Positions 53,929 through 62,485 of a stretch of DNA of 64,000 nucleotides are shown in pieces; within the stretch, counting starts at the first letter, position 1, and every line of letters starts with the position of its first letter. Below the pieces are notes generated by a model. It was not told the DNA's origin and did no database searches. It was given only the letters and a program-made list of their open reading frames with translations. A program made the position numbers and the translations under genes. Origin of the DNA: CAYMPH01 sp964529415 (GTDB lineage Bacteria; Spirochaetota; UBA4802; UBA5550); assembly GCA_964529415.1 (NCBI GenBank), contig CAZGWD010000001.1, positions 186,001 to 250,000 of the forward strand, read 5' to 3'.

Positions 53929-54891
53929 ATGAACGGTTTCGAGACAGGTACTAAAAGCTGGGTAATAAGAATAATTATTATAAATGCAGCTATATATTTA
54001 CTGCAGATAATGACTGAAGGAAATCAGCTCCAATATTTCTTAACCGGATCTGAAGGCACATTTTCAAACCAGACAGCCATTATGACTTTTTATTTAGGTC
54101 TTATACCTGCAGTAGTTGTAGAAAAACTTTATATCTGGCAGTTTGTATCATACATGTTTCTTCATGGGAACTTTATGCATTTATTTTTAAATATGTATGC
54201 ACTTCTTATTTTTGGAATACCGATTGAACAAACCTGGGGCAGTAGAAAATTTCTATTTTATTATTTTTTTACTGGAATCGGAGCCGGGTTAACAGTGTTT
54301 CTTATAAATACGTTTATCCTGACAAATTCATACGCAATACCTACAATAGGAGCATCTGGAGCAGTATTCGGAATGCTTCTGGCTTTTGGAATGCTTTTTC
54401 CTGAAGCTGAAATTCTGCTGTTTTTCTTTATTCCGATTAAAGCAAAATATCTGGTGGTTCTTTATGGAGCTCTGGAATTATATTCTCTTTTTTCATCAGG
54501 CGGTGCAGGCGGAGTTTCCCATGTGGGCCATTTAGGCGGATTGCTATTCGGTATTTTCTATTTTATTTATATCCGATGGCATGGTATTGAATTTAAAACA
54601 AAAAAATTCAGGGCGAAATTCCAGAAAGCTGTAACATCCAAGGAAACTAATTTTTTTTCTGACAATACAGATTCAAGAGATGCGCTGATAAGCATACTGA
54701 ATAAAATAAAAACTACAGGGTATGATTCGCTTAATGATGCTGAAATTCAGAAAATAAAATATTTGCAGATAATGAATGAAAGCAAAGATGGACTGTGCGT
54801 AGAAAAAGATTTTGATCTTGGTGATGCTTACTGCAAAAAATGCGAGACATTTGAATCATGTTTTCTAAGGGAAATAAAAAAATATATTTGA
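53929..54891 (+). CDS. Rhomboid family intramembrane serine protease
   Basis: The 320-residue protein has six or seven TM helices (10-215) and the rhomboid signatures: FLHGNFMHLFLNM, GASGAVFG with the catalytic Ser, and SHVGHLGG with the catalytic His. Rhomboids cut substrates inside the membrane. A C-terminal soluble tail (about 220-320) ends in a CKKCETFESC cluster that may bind metal; such a tail is not part of the core family. The start is set by TM1; the ribosome binding site is weak. Confidence 0.92.
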   Translation: MNGFETGTKSWVIRIIIINAAIYLLQIMTEGNQLQYFLTGSEGTFSNQTAIMTFYLGLIPAVVVEKLYIWQFVSYMFLHGNFMHLFLNMYALLIFGIPIEQTWGSRKFLFYYFFTGIGAGLTVFLINTFILTNSYAIPTIGASGAVFGMLLAFGMLFPEAEILLFFFIPIKAKYLVVLYGALELYSLFSSGGAGGVSHVGHLGGLLFGIFYFIYIRWHGIEFKTKKFRAKFQKAVTSKETNFFSDNTDSRDALISILNKIKTTGYDSLNDAEIQKIKYLQIMNESKDGLCVEKDFDLGDAYCKKCETFESCFLREIKKYI

Positions 54892-55098
54892 TTGATGTGA
54901 CATATTCCTGCCGATTTTTTATTCTAAATCTTTATAAAAATATCTTTACAATATTAAAATAGCCTAAAAGCATTTACATATAATCAAATAAAGCAGTAAA
55001 CACCCGCTGCGGTGAGTATTTTATTTTTTGGTTACAAAAATATTTTATCATCATTTAAGCAGAAACTGAAATTAAATTACACTTTATGGAGAACTATT

Positions 55099-57810
55099 AT
55101 GGCAAATCTTAAAAGAGTCTATTCTTTCGGAGCAGGAAAATCAGATGGCAAAGCTGATATGAAAAACCTCCTGGGGGGAAAAGGCGCAAATCTTGCTGAA
55201 ATGTCAAATCTTGGTATACCGGTTCCGGCGGGTTTCACTATAACCACAGAAGTTTGTACGGAATTTTACGAAAACGGAAGAAAATTTCCAGATGCACTTG
55301 AAGCGGAAGTAAACAAGGCAATGAAGCAGGTTGAAGAAACTATGGGCGCAAAATTCGGCGATCCGTCAAATCCTCTTCTTCTTTCAGTTCGATCAGGCGC
55401 GAGAGCATCAATGCCCGGAATGATGGACACAATTTTAAATCTTGGCCTTAATGATGATACTATCAAAGGAATAATTGCAAAATCCGGAAATGAAAGATTC
55501 GGATGGGATTCATACAGACGTTTTGTACAGATGTACGGAGATGTTGTTCTTGGGCTTAAACCTGAAGATAAAAATGAAATAGATCCGTTTGAAAAAATAA
55601 TGGAAGAACTGAAACATGAGAAAGGGGTTAAGCTGGATCTTGAACTTACAGTTGAAGATTTAAAAGAACTTGTAAAAAGATTCAAGGCGATAATTAAAAA
55701 AACCCTCAATATAGATTTTCCATCAGATCCCAAGCAGCAGCTCTGGGGCGCTGTGGGAGCCGTATTCGGATCATGGCAGAATGACAGGGCAATACTCTAC
55801 AGAAAAATGAACCAGGTTGATGACAGCTGGGGAACAGCAGTTAATGTACAGGCAATGGTTTTCGGCAATATGGGAGATGATTGCGCAACAGGTGTTGCAT
55901 TTACAAGGGACCCTGCCACAGGAGAAAATGCATTTTACGGTGAGTATCTGGTTAATGCTCAGGGTGAGGATGTTGTAGCAGGAATCAGGACTCCTCAGCA
56001 GGTCACTATTGCCGGTTCAAAAAAATGGGCTGTAAGCAATTCAGTTTCAGAAGATGACAGGAAAACCAAGTTCCAGTCTCTTGAAGAATATATGCCTGGA
56101 GCTTATGGCGATCTTGTTAAAATTTACAAAAATCTTGAAAAGCATTATACAGACATGCAGGATATAGAATTTACAATTCAGAATAAAAAACTCTGGATGC
56201 TTCAGACAAGAAACGGGAAAAGAACTGCTGCAGCTGCAGTCAGAATTGCTGTTGAAATGGTTAAAGAAGGATTGATCGATAAAAAGAAAGCTATTCTCAG
56301 AGTTGATCCGAATGCTCTTGATCAGCTTCTCCATCCTACTTTCGATCCATCAGCAGAAAAGAAAGTTATAGCAAAGGGCCTTCCTGCTTCTCCTGGAGCA
56401 GCAACAGGTAAAATTGTTTTTAATGCAGATGATGCAGATGAGTGGACAAACAGAGGCGAGAAAGTAATTCTTGTGCGTATTGAAACATCTCCTGAAGATT
56501 TGAAAGGAATGTCTGCTGCTCAGGGAATTCTTACTCAAAGAGGCGGAATGACTTCTCACGCAGCTGTTGTTGCAAGAGGCATGGGAAAATGCTGCGTTTC
56601 CGGATGCGGCGAGCTTGAAATATCATACTCAAAACGGGAAATAAAAGTTAAAGATATAGTTTTAAAAGAAGGCGATTACATTTCACTGAACGGTTCTACA
56701 GGTGAGGTGATGATGGGTCAGGTTAAAACCATGGAAGCTGTGCTTTCAGGCGATTTTGAAACATTAATGAAATGGTCTGATGAAGTTAAAAAGCTTGTTG
56801 TGCGGACAAACGCAGACACTCCGAAAGACGCTCAGATTGCAAGAAACTTCGGCGCTCAGGGAATTGGTCTTTGCAGAACAGAGCATATGTTTTTCGAGGG
56901 AGATAGAATCAAGGCTATGAGAGAAATGATTCTTGCTGATACTCTTGAAGAAAGACAGAAAGCGCTGAAAAAGCTTCTTCCGATTCAAAGAGACGATTTC
57001 TACGGCATACTCAAGGCAATGGAAGGCTACGGAGTTACTATCAGGCTGCTCGATCCTCCGCTGCATGAATTCCTTCCTCATGAGGAAGCCAACCAGAAAG
57101 AGATGTCCCAGGAACTTGGAATTTCAGTTGAAAGAATTAAATCTAAAGTTGAAGCACTTCATGAATTCAATCCGATGCTCGGTCACAGGGGATGCAGGCT
57201 TGGAATAACTTTTCCTGAAATAACTGAAATGCAGGCAAGAGCAATTTTTGAAGCAGCATGCCAGCTTAAGAAAGAAGGCGTTGATGCCAAGCCTGAGGTA
57301 ATGGTTCCTCTTGTCGGTACAGTTAAAGAACTTTCAATGCAGAAAGAAATAATAGTAAGAACAGCAGATCTTGTAATGAAGGAAACTGGAATTAAAATTG
57401 AATACCATGTTGGTACAATGATAGAAGTTCCAAGAGCAGCAGTTACAGCAGATGAGATTGCAAAGGAAGCGGAATTTTTCTCTTTCGGAACAAATGACCT
57501 GACTCAGATGACTTTCGGCTACAGCAGGGACGATTCAGGTTCATTCCTTCCATTTTATGTAGATAAAAAAATTCTTCCAAACGATCCTTTCAGGGTTCTT
57601 GACAGAGAAGGCGTTGGCCAGCTGATTAAGATGGCTGTTGAAAAAGGACGCTCTGTTAAAAAAGATCTGAAAATAGGAATCTGCGGCGAGCATGGAGGAG
57701 AACCAAGCTCAGTTGAATTCTGTCATATGTGCGGTCTTAATTATGTCAGCTGTTCTCCATTCAGAGTTCCAATTGCAAGACTTGCTGCAGCTCAGGCTGC
57801 GTGCAGATAA
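55099..57810 (+). CDS. ppdK: Pyruvate, phosphate dikinase
   Basis: Interconverts pyruvate, ATP and phosphate with PEP, AMP and PPi. The 903 residues include the N-terminal KRVYSFG, the ATP-grasp region (VRSGARASMPGMMDTILN), the swivelling His domain with GGMTSHAAVVARG (catalytic His) and the TIM-barrel PEP domain ending CGEHGGEPSSVEF, then FCHMCGLNYVSCSPFRVP. ATG 55099 with GGAG 7 bases upstream fits the family; an upstream start at 55012 would add 29 residues not expected here. A perfect TATAAT at 54979-54984 may be its -10 box. Together with Pyk this allows PPi-linked glycolysis. Confidence 0.95.
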   Translation: MANLKRVYSFGAGKSDGKADMKNLLGGKGANLAEMSNLGIPVPAGFTITTEVCTEFYENGRKFPDALEAEVNKAMKQVEETMGAKFGDPSNPLLLSVRSGARASMPGMMDTILNLGLNDDTIKGIIAKSGNERFGWDSYRRFVQMYGDVVLGLKPEDKNEIDPFEKIMEELKHEKGVKLDLELTVEDLKELVKRFKAIIKKTLNIDFPSDPKQQLWGAVGAVFGSWQNDRAILYRKMNQVDDSWGTAVNVQAMVFGNMGDDCATGVAFTRDPATGENAFYGEYLVNAQGEDVVAGIRTPQQVTIAGSKKWAVSNSVSEDDRKTKFQSLEEYMPGAYGDLVKIYKNLEKHYTDMQDIEFTIQNKKLWMLQTRNGKRTAAAAVRIAVEMVKEGLIDKKKAILRVDPNALDQLLHPTFDPSAEKKVIAKGLPASPGAATGKIVFNADDADEWTNRGEKVILVRIETSPEDLKGMSAAQGILTQRGGMTSHAAVVARGMGKCCVSGCGELEISYSKREIKVKDIVLKEGDYISLNGSTGEVMMGQVKTMEAVLSGDFETLMKWSDEVKKLVVRTNADTPKDAQIARNFGAQGIGLCRTEHMFFEGDRIKAMREMILADTLEERQKALKKLLPIQRDDFYGILKAMEGYGVTIRLLDPPLHEFLPHEEANQKEMSQELGISVERIKSKVEALHEFNPMLGHRGCRLGITFPEITEMQARAIFEAACQLKKEGVDAKPEVMVPLVGTVKELSMQKEIIVRTADLVMKETGIKIEYHVGTMIEVPRAAVTADEIAKEAEFFSFGTNDLTQMTFGYSRDDSGSFLPFYVDKKILPNDPFRVLDREGVGQLIKMAVEKGRSVKKDLKIGICGEHGGEPSSVEFCHMCGLNYVSCSPFRVPIARLAAAQAACR

Positions 57811-57811
57811 C

Positions 57812-57906
57812 GACCCCCCTTCCGTCCCCCCTTGTAAAGAGGGGAGACTGAGGTTCTTTCTCCCCCTTAACAAGGGGGAGATGCCGGCAGGCAGAGGGGG
57901 TTATTT
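57812..57906. repeat. GC-rich palindromic repeat element after ppdK
   Basis: About 95 bases of unusually GC-rich sequence contain two hairpins: CCCCCTTGTAAAGAGGGG, and TCCCCCTT-AAC-AAGGGGGA (57861-57879), then GCCGGC and AGAGGGGGTT. The termini resemble each other inverted. This pattern is familiar as a dispersed REP/MITE-like repeat in many genomes. A T-rich tail lets it also act as the ppdK terminator. Confidence 0.75.
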
Positions 57907-57923
57907 TTAATTAGGATATCGTC

Positions 57924-58640
57924 ATGAAAAAATTGATCACAATTTTAATAATTTTTATTTCTTCAGCGTTATTTGCTTCATATGATGAAGCATTAAAACT
58001 ATATCAGGATAAAAAATATGCTGATTCGCTTGCAATAGTTGCAAATGATCTTGTCGGAGCTGATGATTTTAAGCCGGGTTCGCCAAATTATAACATGCGT
58101 TTGCTTGCAGCACATAATTACTGGAAAATGGGTAATGAAAAAAACGCATCCGCGCATTTTAGAAAATGCATGGAAATTGATAAAAAAAATCCAACAGCTT
58201 ATATTGATCAGTCGCTTATGCTAATTGAATTTAAAAAATTCGGCGATGCTGAAGCAACAGCAAACAGGGGGCTTGCTTCTGTAAAAGACGGGATGCTGTA
58301 CTATGTTCTCGGCATGGCAAGCCTGAGTTCGAAAAATTACACTAAAGCAAAAGAATTTCTTGAAAAGGCGAATTCAATCAATCCTGAATTATATATTTCC
58401 TATAATGCTCTTGGAATTGCACTTATGAATCTTCAGAAATACGGGGAGGCAAATACTGCATTTTCTGTTGCTATGGCCATTAACAGCGATTCGCCTGAAA
58501 TAATAAATAATATTGGTTTGAGTTATGAGAAACTCGGGAAAAAAAGTGAAGCTATTGAATATTATAAAAAGGCCATTTCACTGGATTCAGCAAATGAAAC
58601 CATAAAAGCGAATCTGAAAAGAATCGAGTCAGCTAAGTAA
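57924..58640 (+). CDS. Periplasmic TPR protein
   Basis: The 238-residue product has a signal peptide (1-18) and tetratricopeptide repeats filling the rest: about five copies, with typical LGIALMNLQKYGEA and NIGLSYEKLGKKSEAIEYYKKAI. TPRs bind proteins. It has no catalytic motif. Its 3' end overlaps the convergent zinc-ribbon gene by 12 bases. It may share the ppdK message unless the intervening hairpin terminates it. Confidence 0.82.
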   Translation: MKKLITILIIFISSALFASYDEALKLYQDKKYADSLAIVANDLVGADDFKPGSPNYNMRLLAAHNYWKMGNEKNASAHFRKCMEIDKKNPTAYIDQSLMLIEFKKFGDAEATANRGLASVKDGMLYYVLGMASLSSKNYTKAKEFLEKANSINPELYISYNALGIALMNLQKYGEANTAFSVAMAINSDSPEIINNIGLSYEKLGKKSEAIEYYKKAISLDSANETIKANLKRIESAK

Positions 58641-59054
58641 AATTTTTTTAAAACACTTATTGCATCCTGAAACACTCAGATTTTTTTTCCCGCTGTCTTT
58701 AGTTGTCATTCGCCCGATTAAATAATCTTTTAAAAGCATTTCGTGTCTGCAAATCGGGCAAATTCTTTTCTTTGATGCCTGATCTCCATAGCATGCATAG
58801 CATCCCATTATATGAATAATGCTTTCTGTATCGCCTTTAAATTCCTTGGATTTAAGTTTTTCGCCTTTACGAAGCAGGGTTCCGCAAATTACACATGGTG
58901 TTTTTTTATAATCAGGAAATTTATCATAATCCGGAAAAGGATTTTTTATTATTTCAGGATTATTTTTTTTCACCTGAGCTGAATGCAGATACAGAAACAA
59001 AAATACTGCTGAAAGAAGAATTACTGATGCTGTAATTATTAATATATCTATAAT
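58629..59054 (-). CDS. Membrane-anchored multi-CxxC zinc-ribbon-like protein, unusual start
   Basis: The open frame extends upstream of the TTG at 59000: residues DILIITASVILLSAVFLFLYLHS form a hydrophobic anchor interrupted by that TTG. No ATG, GTG or TTG lies further upstream in frame, but AAAAGG precedes ATT (59054-59052) and ATA (59051-59049). The soluble part has CVICG, CYACYG, CPICRHEM and CNKC pairs, so it binds zinc or iron. If TTG 59000 is used, half of the TM is lost. It follows the iron-sulfur flavoprotein gene on the same strand. Confidence 0.6.
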   Translation of the reverse strand: MIDILIITASVILLSAVFLFLYLHSAQVKKNNPEIIKNPFPDYDKFPDYKKTPCVICGTLLRKGEKLKSKEFKGDTESIIHIMGCYACYGDQASKKRICPICRHEMLLKDYLIGRMTTKDSGKKNLSVSGCNKCFKKILLS

Positions 59055-59068
59055 ATTACCTTTTATTT

Positions 59069-59644
59069 TTATGCATGAAGTTTTTTTATAAGCCAGGCCA
59101 TATTTTTACCGAGATTCTGCATTGTGAGTATGCCTTCCTCATCTTTGAGAACATCTCCCGGATCCTTCCCTATACCAATGTTCCAGTAATTCGTTCCAGG
59201 GACGATCATATGATTTGCAAGAAAATAATGATTTATTGAATCGTATGTATGAATAGCACCACCGCGCCTTACTGCAACAACAGCAGCAGCTGCTTTGTAT
59301 TTAAACATATCATTATTGGCACGGGCAACAAGACCTGATCTGTTAATCAGTGAACTCATTTCGGAAGTGACATTCGTGAAATATGTTGGAGAACCGAAAA
59401 TAATTCCATCGGATTCCTCTATTTTTACAATCCAGTCATTGAGCTCATCATTTTTCACAGCGCATCTTCTATCAAGATTTGTTTTGCATTTATAGCAGGC
59501 AGTACATCCGCGGATTTTTGTGCCAGCCAGTTGAATGAGCTCAGTTTCAATACCTACTTTTTTAATTTCATCAAGAGCGATATTAATTAGAATTGCAGTG
59601 TTTCCGTCTTTTCTGGCGCTGCCATTGAATGCTGTTACTTTCAT
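59069..59644 (-). CDS. Iron-sulfur flavoprotein-like NADPH-dependent FMN reductase
   Basis: The 191-residue protein has the flavodoxin-like FMN-binding start (GSARKDGNTAIL) and the compact cysteine motif CTACYKCKTNLDRRC (C-x2-C-x2-C-x7-C) of the Isf family, which binds a [4Fe-4S] cluster next to FMN, then GSPTYFTNVTSEM. Isf proteins reduce O2, H2O2 or other acceptors in anaerobes. AGGTGAAATT precedes the ATG. It shares a strand with the zinc-ribbon-like gene 14 bases on. Confidence 0.85.
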   Translation of the reverse strand: MKVTAFNGSARKDGNTAILINIALDEIKKVGIETELIQLAGTKIRGCTACYKCKTNLDRRCAVKNDELNDWIVKIEESDGIIFGSPTYFTNVTSEMSSLINRSGLVARANNDMFKYKAAAAVVAVRRGGAIHTYDSINHYFLANHMIVPGTNYWNIGIGKDPGDVLKDEEGILTMQNLGKNMAWLIKKLHA

Positions 59645-59797
59645 AATTTCACCTGTTCATTAGTATTTATTATTATAAATAGAATTTTTTTAATTTCCGT
59701 GTAAAGAGAAATATTTTTTAATCAATGATAAATTATTTTATATTTTTAAAATTTATGTGTTTTACAAAATTTATTAATAAATTAAGTTTTATAAACT

Positions 59798-60184
59798 ATG
59801 AAGATATTCAGCAGCATAAAACAAAAAGCAGATGTTTTAAAAAAAGAAATTCTGATGCTTTATTATGCTTACCAGCATCCAGATCTGCAATATCTCCCGA
59901 AGATTATTATACTTTTTGCTTTAACCTATGCATTGAGTCCAATTGACCTGATTCCAGATTTTATTCCAGTAATAGGCTATCTGGATGACCTGATAATTGT
60001 TCCTCTGCTTATTGCTTTATCAATAAAATTAATTCCTGAAGAAATAATAAATCAGTCAAGAATTAGGGCTGACAAGGAGCCTGTTGAATTAAATAAGAAA
60101 TGGTTTTTTGCAGTTTTTATTATTATATTTTGGGCTGCTGTTTTATTCTATATTATTTATTCTTTTTACGCTTTGTTAAAATAA
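59798..60184 (+). CDS. DUF1232 (YkvA-like) membrane protein
   Basis: The 128-residue protein carries the DUF1232 signature: AYQHPDLQYLPKIIILFALTYALSPIDLIPDFIPVIGYLDD (broken here as LSPIDLIPDFIPVIGYLDD), with two or three TM helices and a C-terminal TM (about 103-127). Function is not established. The translation start has no clear ribosome binding site. Confidence 0.8.
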   Translation: MKIFSSIKQKADVLKKEILMLYYAYQHPDLQYLPKIIILFALTYALSPIDLIPDFIPVIGYLDDLIIVPLLIALSIKLIPEEIINQSRIRADKEPVELNKKWFFAVFIIIFWAAVLFYIIYSFYALLK

Positions 60185-60354
60185 CAGCAGGAGATTTTTT
60201 TACTTCTTTGTCAATACCTCGCAGGGGTGAATAACATTGTTTCAAAATTAAAAAGCTTGATTTATTTTTATATGAATATGCGTAATATCAAACTCTTTCA
60301 TAAATATTTTATATAAATTATATTTTATAGAATTTCACAAAATGAATAGTGCAT

Positions 60355-60399
60355 TGTCATACCGGCGTTCGCGGGTCTTGCACCCTCGTGTGAATGACA
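60355..60399. repeat. Short GC-rich palindromic repeat
   Basis: TGTCAT (60355-60360) and ATGACA (60394-60399) border a 45-base GC-rich island with internal GGGT-CTTGC-ACCC. It looks like the common dispersed TGTCATxCCGGCG-type repeat. The remaining part of 60185-60458 is AT-rich and holds no gene that I can support. Confidence 0.65.
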
Positions 60400-60458
60400 G
60401 ATGATGTACTATTTCAATTGTTAACTGCTAAAGCAAATTTAAAAAAATCGAGGTTGGT

Positions 60459-61574
60459 ATGCTTACGAAATATGATGAATTCACCTGCCATCAGGCTGTA
60501 CAGTCATTTGATTCTCCAGTAACAACAGACAGGGCATGGACAGAAAAGCTCTGGATGAATATTCATGACACAAAGGGTGAAATAGTTCTTGCTACGGGTT
60601 TTGGCGTTTATCCGAACAGAAATGTTATGGATGGTTTTGCTTGTGTGAATATTAAAAATACAGATCAGTACAATATGAGGATGTCCAGAGAACTTCGCCC
60701 GAAGATTGATGAAATTGCAGTAGGTCCTCTTTCATATAATATAATCGAACCATTTAAAAAAATACACGTGAAACTTGAAGAAAATAAATACGGAATTTCG
60801 TTTGAACTCGATTTTCTGGGAAAATTTCAGCCTGGTGAAGAAAATCCCCAATACGGTAAAAACAAGGGGCACGTTTATATGCATACATGCAGGTACGCGC
60901 AGCTCGGTAAAGCCACTGGATGGATAAAAGCAGACGGGAAAAAATATGAAGTAGATGAGAAAAATTTTTGCGCACAGAGAGACCATTCCTGGGGAATCAG
61001 GATGGGCGTAGGTGCATCTGAAACCGGTGTACAGGCACCTGACATTGCGCTTTTTACTGCAATGATGATAAACTGGCTTGTTATTCAGTTTGATGAATGG
61101 GCATTGAACTGCTATTTGATAGAAAGAGCCGATGGCTCTATACAGCTTCTCACAGGAGAAATTGTCCGCAAGCTCGGTGATACAAATGATACAATAAAGA
61201 TAATAAAAGTTGATCATAATTTTGTATATTTTGAAAACAGCCAGAGAATGAAATCAGGCACAATGAAATTTTATCTCAGCGACGGTACAACTAAAGAAAT
61301 AGTAATGAAAGAAATTATCACAATGTATCTCAGGGGCGGAGCTTACGTAGGGTATAAGGGTTTCAGGCATGGGACATGGATGGGACCGTACTGGGAAGAC
61401 GGCGAAAAATGGGACATTAAAAATCCCGATGTGGCAAACGATGTTCACGGGCTTGATGATACAGTATGTGAAGTAAAATGCGGAAATGAAACAGGATATG
61501 GCATTATTGAAAATATGCTGTTCGCGCCATTCCCAAAGTACAATATTACTCAATGGGGATTTAAACCGGCTTAA
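60459..61574 (+). CDS. CrtC/AttH lipocalin-like domain protein
   Basis: The 371-residue protein resembles the hydroxyneurosporene synthase (CrtC)/AttH-like family: a two-lobed beta-sandwich with TGFGVYPNR, GHVYMHTCRYAQLGKATGWI, RDHSWGIRMG and GAYVGYKGFRHGTW. In carotenogenic bacteria CrtC hydrates a carotenoid, but many homologues in other bacteria have unknown lipid-related roles and no crt genes are here. GAGG precedes the ATG by 6 bases. It converges with the SDR gene. Confidence 0.7.
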   Translation: MLTKYDEFTCHQAVQSFDSPVTTDRAWTEKLWMNIHDTKGEIVLATGFGVYPNRNVMDGFACVNIKNTDQYNMRMSRELRPKIDEIAVGPLSYNIIEPFKKIHVKLEENKYGISFELDFLGKFQPGEENPQYGKNKGHVYMHTCRYAQLGKATGWIKADGKKYEVDEKNFCAQRDHSWGIRMGVGASETGVQAPDIALFTAMMINWLVIQFDEWALNCYLIERADGSIQLLTGEIVRKLGDTNDTIKIIKVDHNFVYFENSQRMKSGTMKFYLSDGTTKEIVMKEIITMYLRGGAYVGYKGFRHGTWMGPYWEDGEKWDIKNPDVANDVHGLDDTVCEVKCGNETGYGIIENMLFAPFPKYNITQWGFKPA

Positions 61575-61583
61575 TTGCCGGTT
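61564..61583. repeat. Hairpin overlapping the end of the CrtC-like gene
   Basis: AACCGGC (61564-61570) and GCCGGTT (61577-61583) form a 7-bp stem with loop TTAATT, which contains the CrtC-like stop codon. No T run follows in either direction, so termination here is uncertain; it could protect both convergent transcripts. Confidence 0.55.
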
Positions 61584-61584
61584 C

Positions 61585-62388
61585 CTACCAGCTTGCGGCT
61601 TTTCCTAAAATATATTTTATAAAAGTTCCGAGAATGGGAGATTCAAGTATTGAGACAAAAAGCCTGTTCATTCTTCCTGGAATAAAAATGGGCTTATTTT
61701 TCTTTAAATTTTTCAGGGAGTCATCAACAACCTGTTCAGCTGTCATCCATGCGAACTCAGGAATCTGCTGGTAATTAAAATCTTTATATTCCTGAGTTGA
61801 AAGAAATTCTGTTTTAGTAAGCCCTGGACATAGTGCCTGCACAATTACACTGGTATTCTTAATTTCCGCATCAAGACCAAGAACGAACATATTCAGAAAA
61901 GCTTTTGTGGCAGAATACATAACATATTCTTTAGTAGTGAAAAAAGCTCCCAGTGATGAAACAAAAACAAGAAATCCTTTATTCCTTTTTATCATTGATG
62001 GAAGAACTTCTCTTGCAAGAGTGATTGCAGCAAGATTATGAAGTACAGCCATTCCCCTGATTTTCGCTTCAACAATATCTGCAAAATCACCTCTTGTTCC
62101 GAATCCGGCAGAGTGAACAAAAAATTCAATATTTTTTATTAATTTAATATTTTTTAAAACAGTATCAATTCCTTTTTCTGAAGATAAATCAGCCTGTATT
62201 ATAATAGTTTCAGTTTTGTATTTCTTTTTTAGATCAGCAGCAGTTTTGTTTAAACGGTCTTTTCTTCGAGCTGTTAATATCAGACTGTAGCCTTTTTCTG
62301 CAAGCTTGTATGCATACCCTTCTCCAATTCCGCTTGATGCTCCGGTAATTAATGCGAATGATTTTTCAACTCGACTTTTATCAGTCAT
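61585..62388 (-). CDS. Short-chain dehydrogenase/reductase
   Basis: The 267-residue protein shows SDR motifs: TGASSGIGEGYA (nucleotide loop), ADLS, NNA-like NLAAI region, Ser in FVSSLGA and YSATKAF (YxxxK). ARRKDRL after beta 2 suggests NADP. It has a hydrophobic C-terminus (LGTFIKYILGKAASW). The substrate is not visible; its neighbour, the CrtC-like protein, hints at lipid or isoprenoid chemistry. Confidence 0.88.
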   Translation of the reverse strand: MTDKSRVEKSFALITGASSGIGEGYAYKLAEKGYSLILTARRKDRLNKTAADLKKKYKTETIIIQADLSSEKGIDTVLKNIKLIKNIEFFVHSAGFGTRGDFADIVEAKIRGMAVLHNLAAITLAREVLPSMIKRNKGFLVFVSSLGAFFTTKEYVMYSATKAFLNMFVLGLDAEIKNTSVIVQALCPGLTKTEFLSTQEYKDFNYQQIPEFAWMTAEQVVDDSLKNLKKNKPIFIPGRMNRLFVSILESPILGTFIKYILGKAASW

Positions 62389-62485
62389 TATTTTATTTTC
62401 TCCTTGAAATTAGTATTTATTTTTTTAGCTTAGTATTTTTCAGTCAAGATATTTCTATAATTCGTCAATAAATGGAGATGCAACA

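Noticed and set aside
55001..55020. Terminator after the rhomboid gene (CACC-CGCTGC-GGTG)
   Set aside because: A four-pair stem with a broken T stretch is too weak; it may only be part of the ppdK leader.
55012..55098. Extended N-terminus of pyruvate phosphate dikinase
   Set aside because: The added residues match nothing in the family and the ATG at 55099 has a proper GGAG site.
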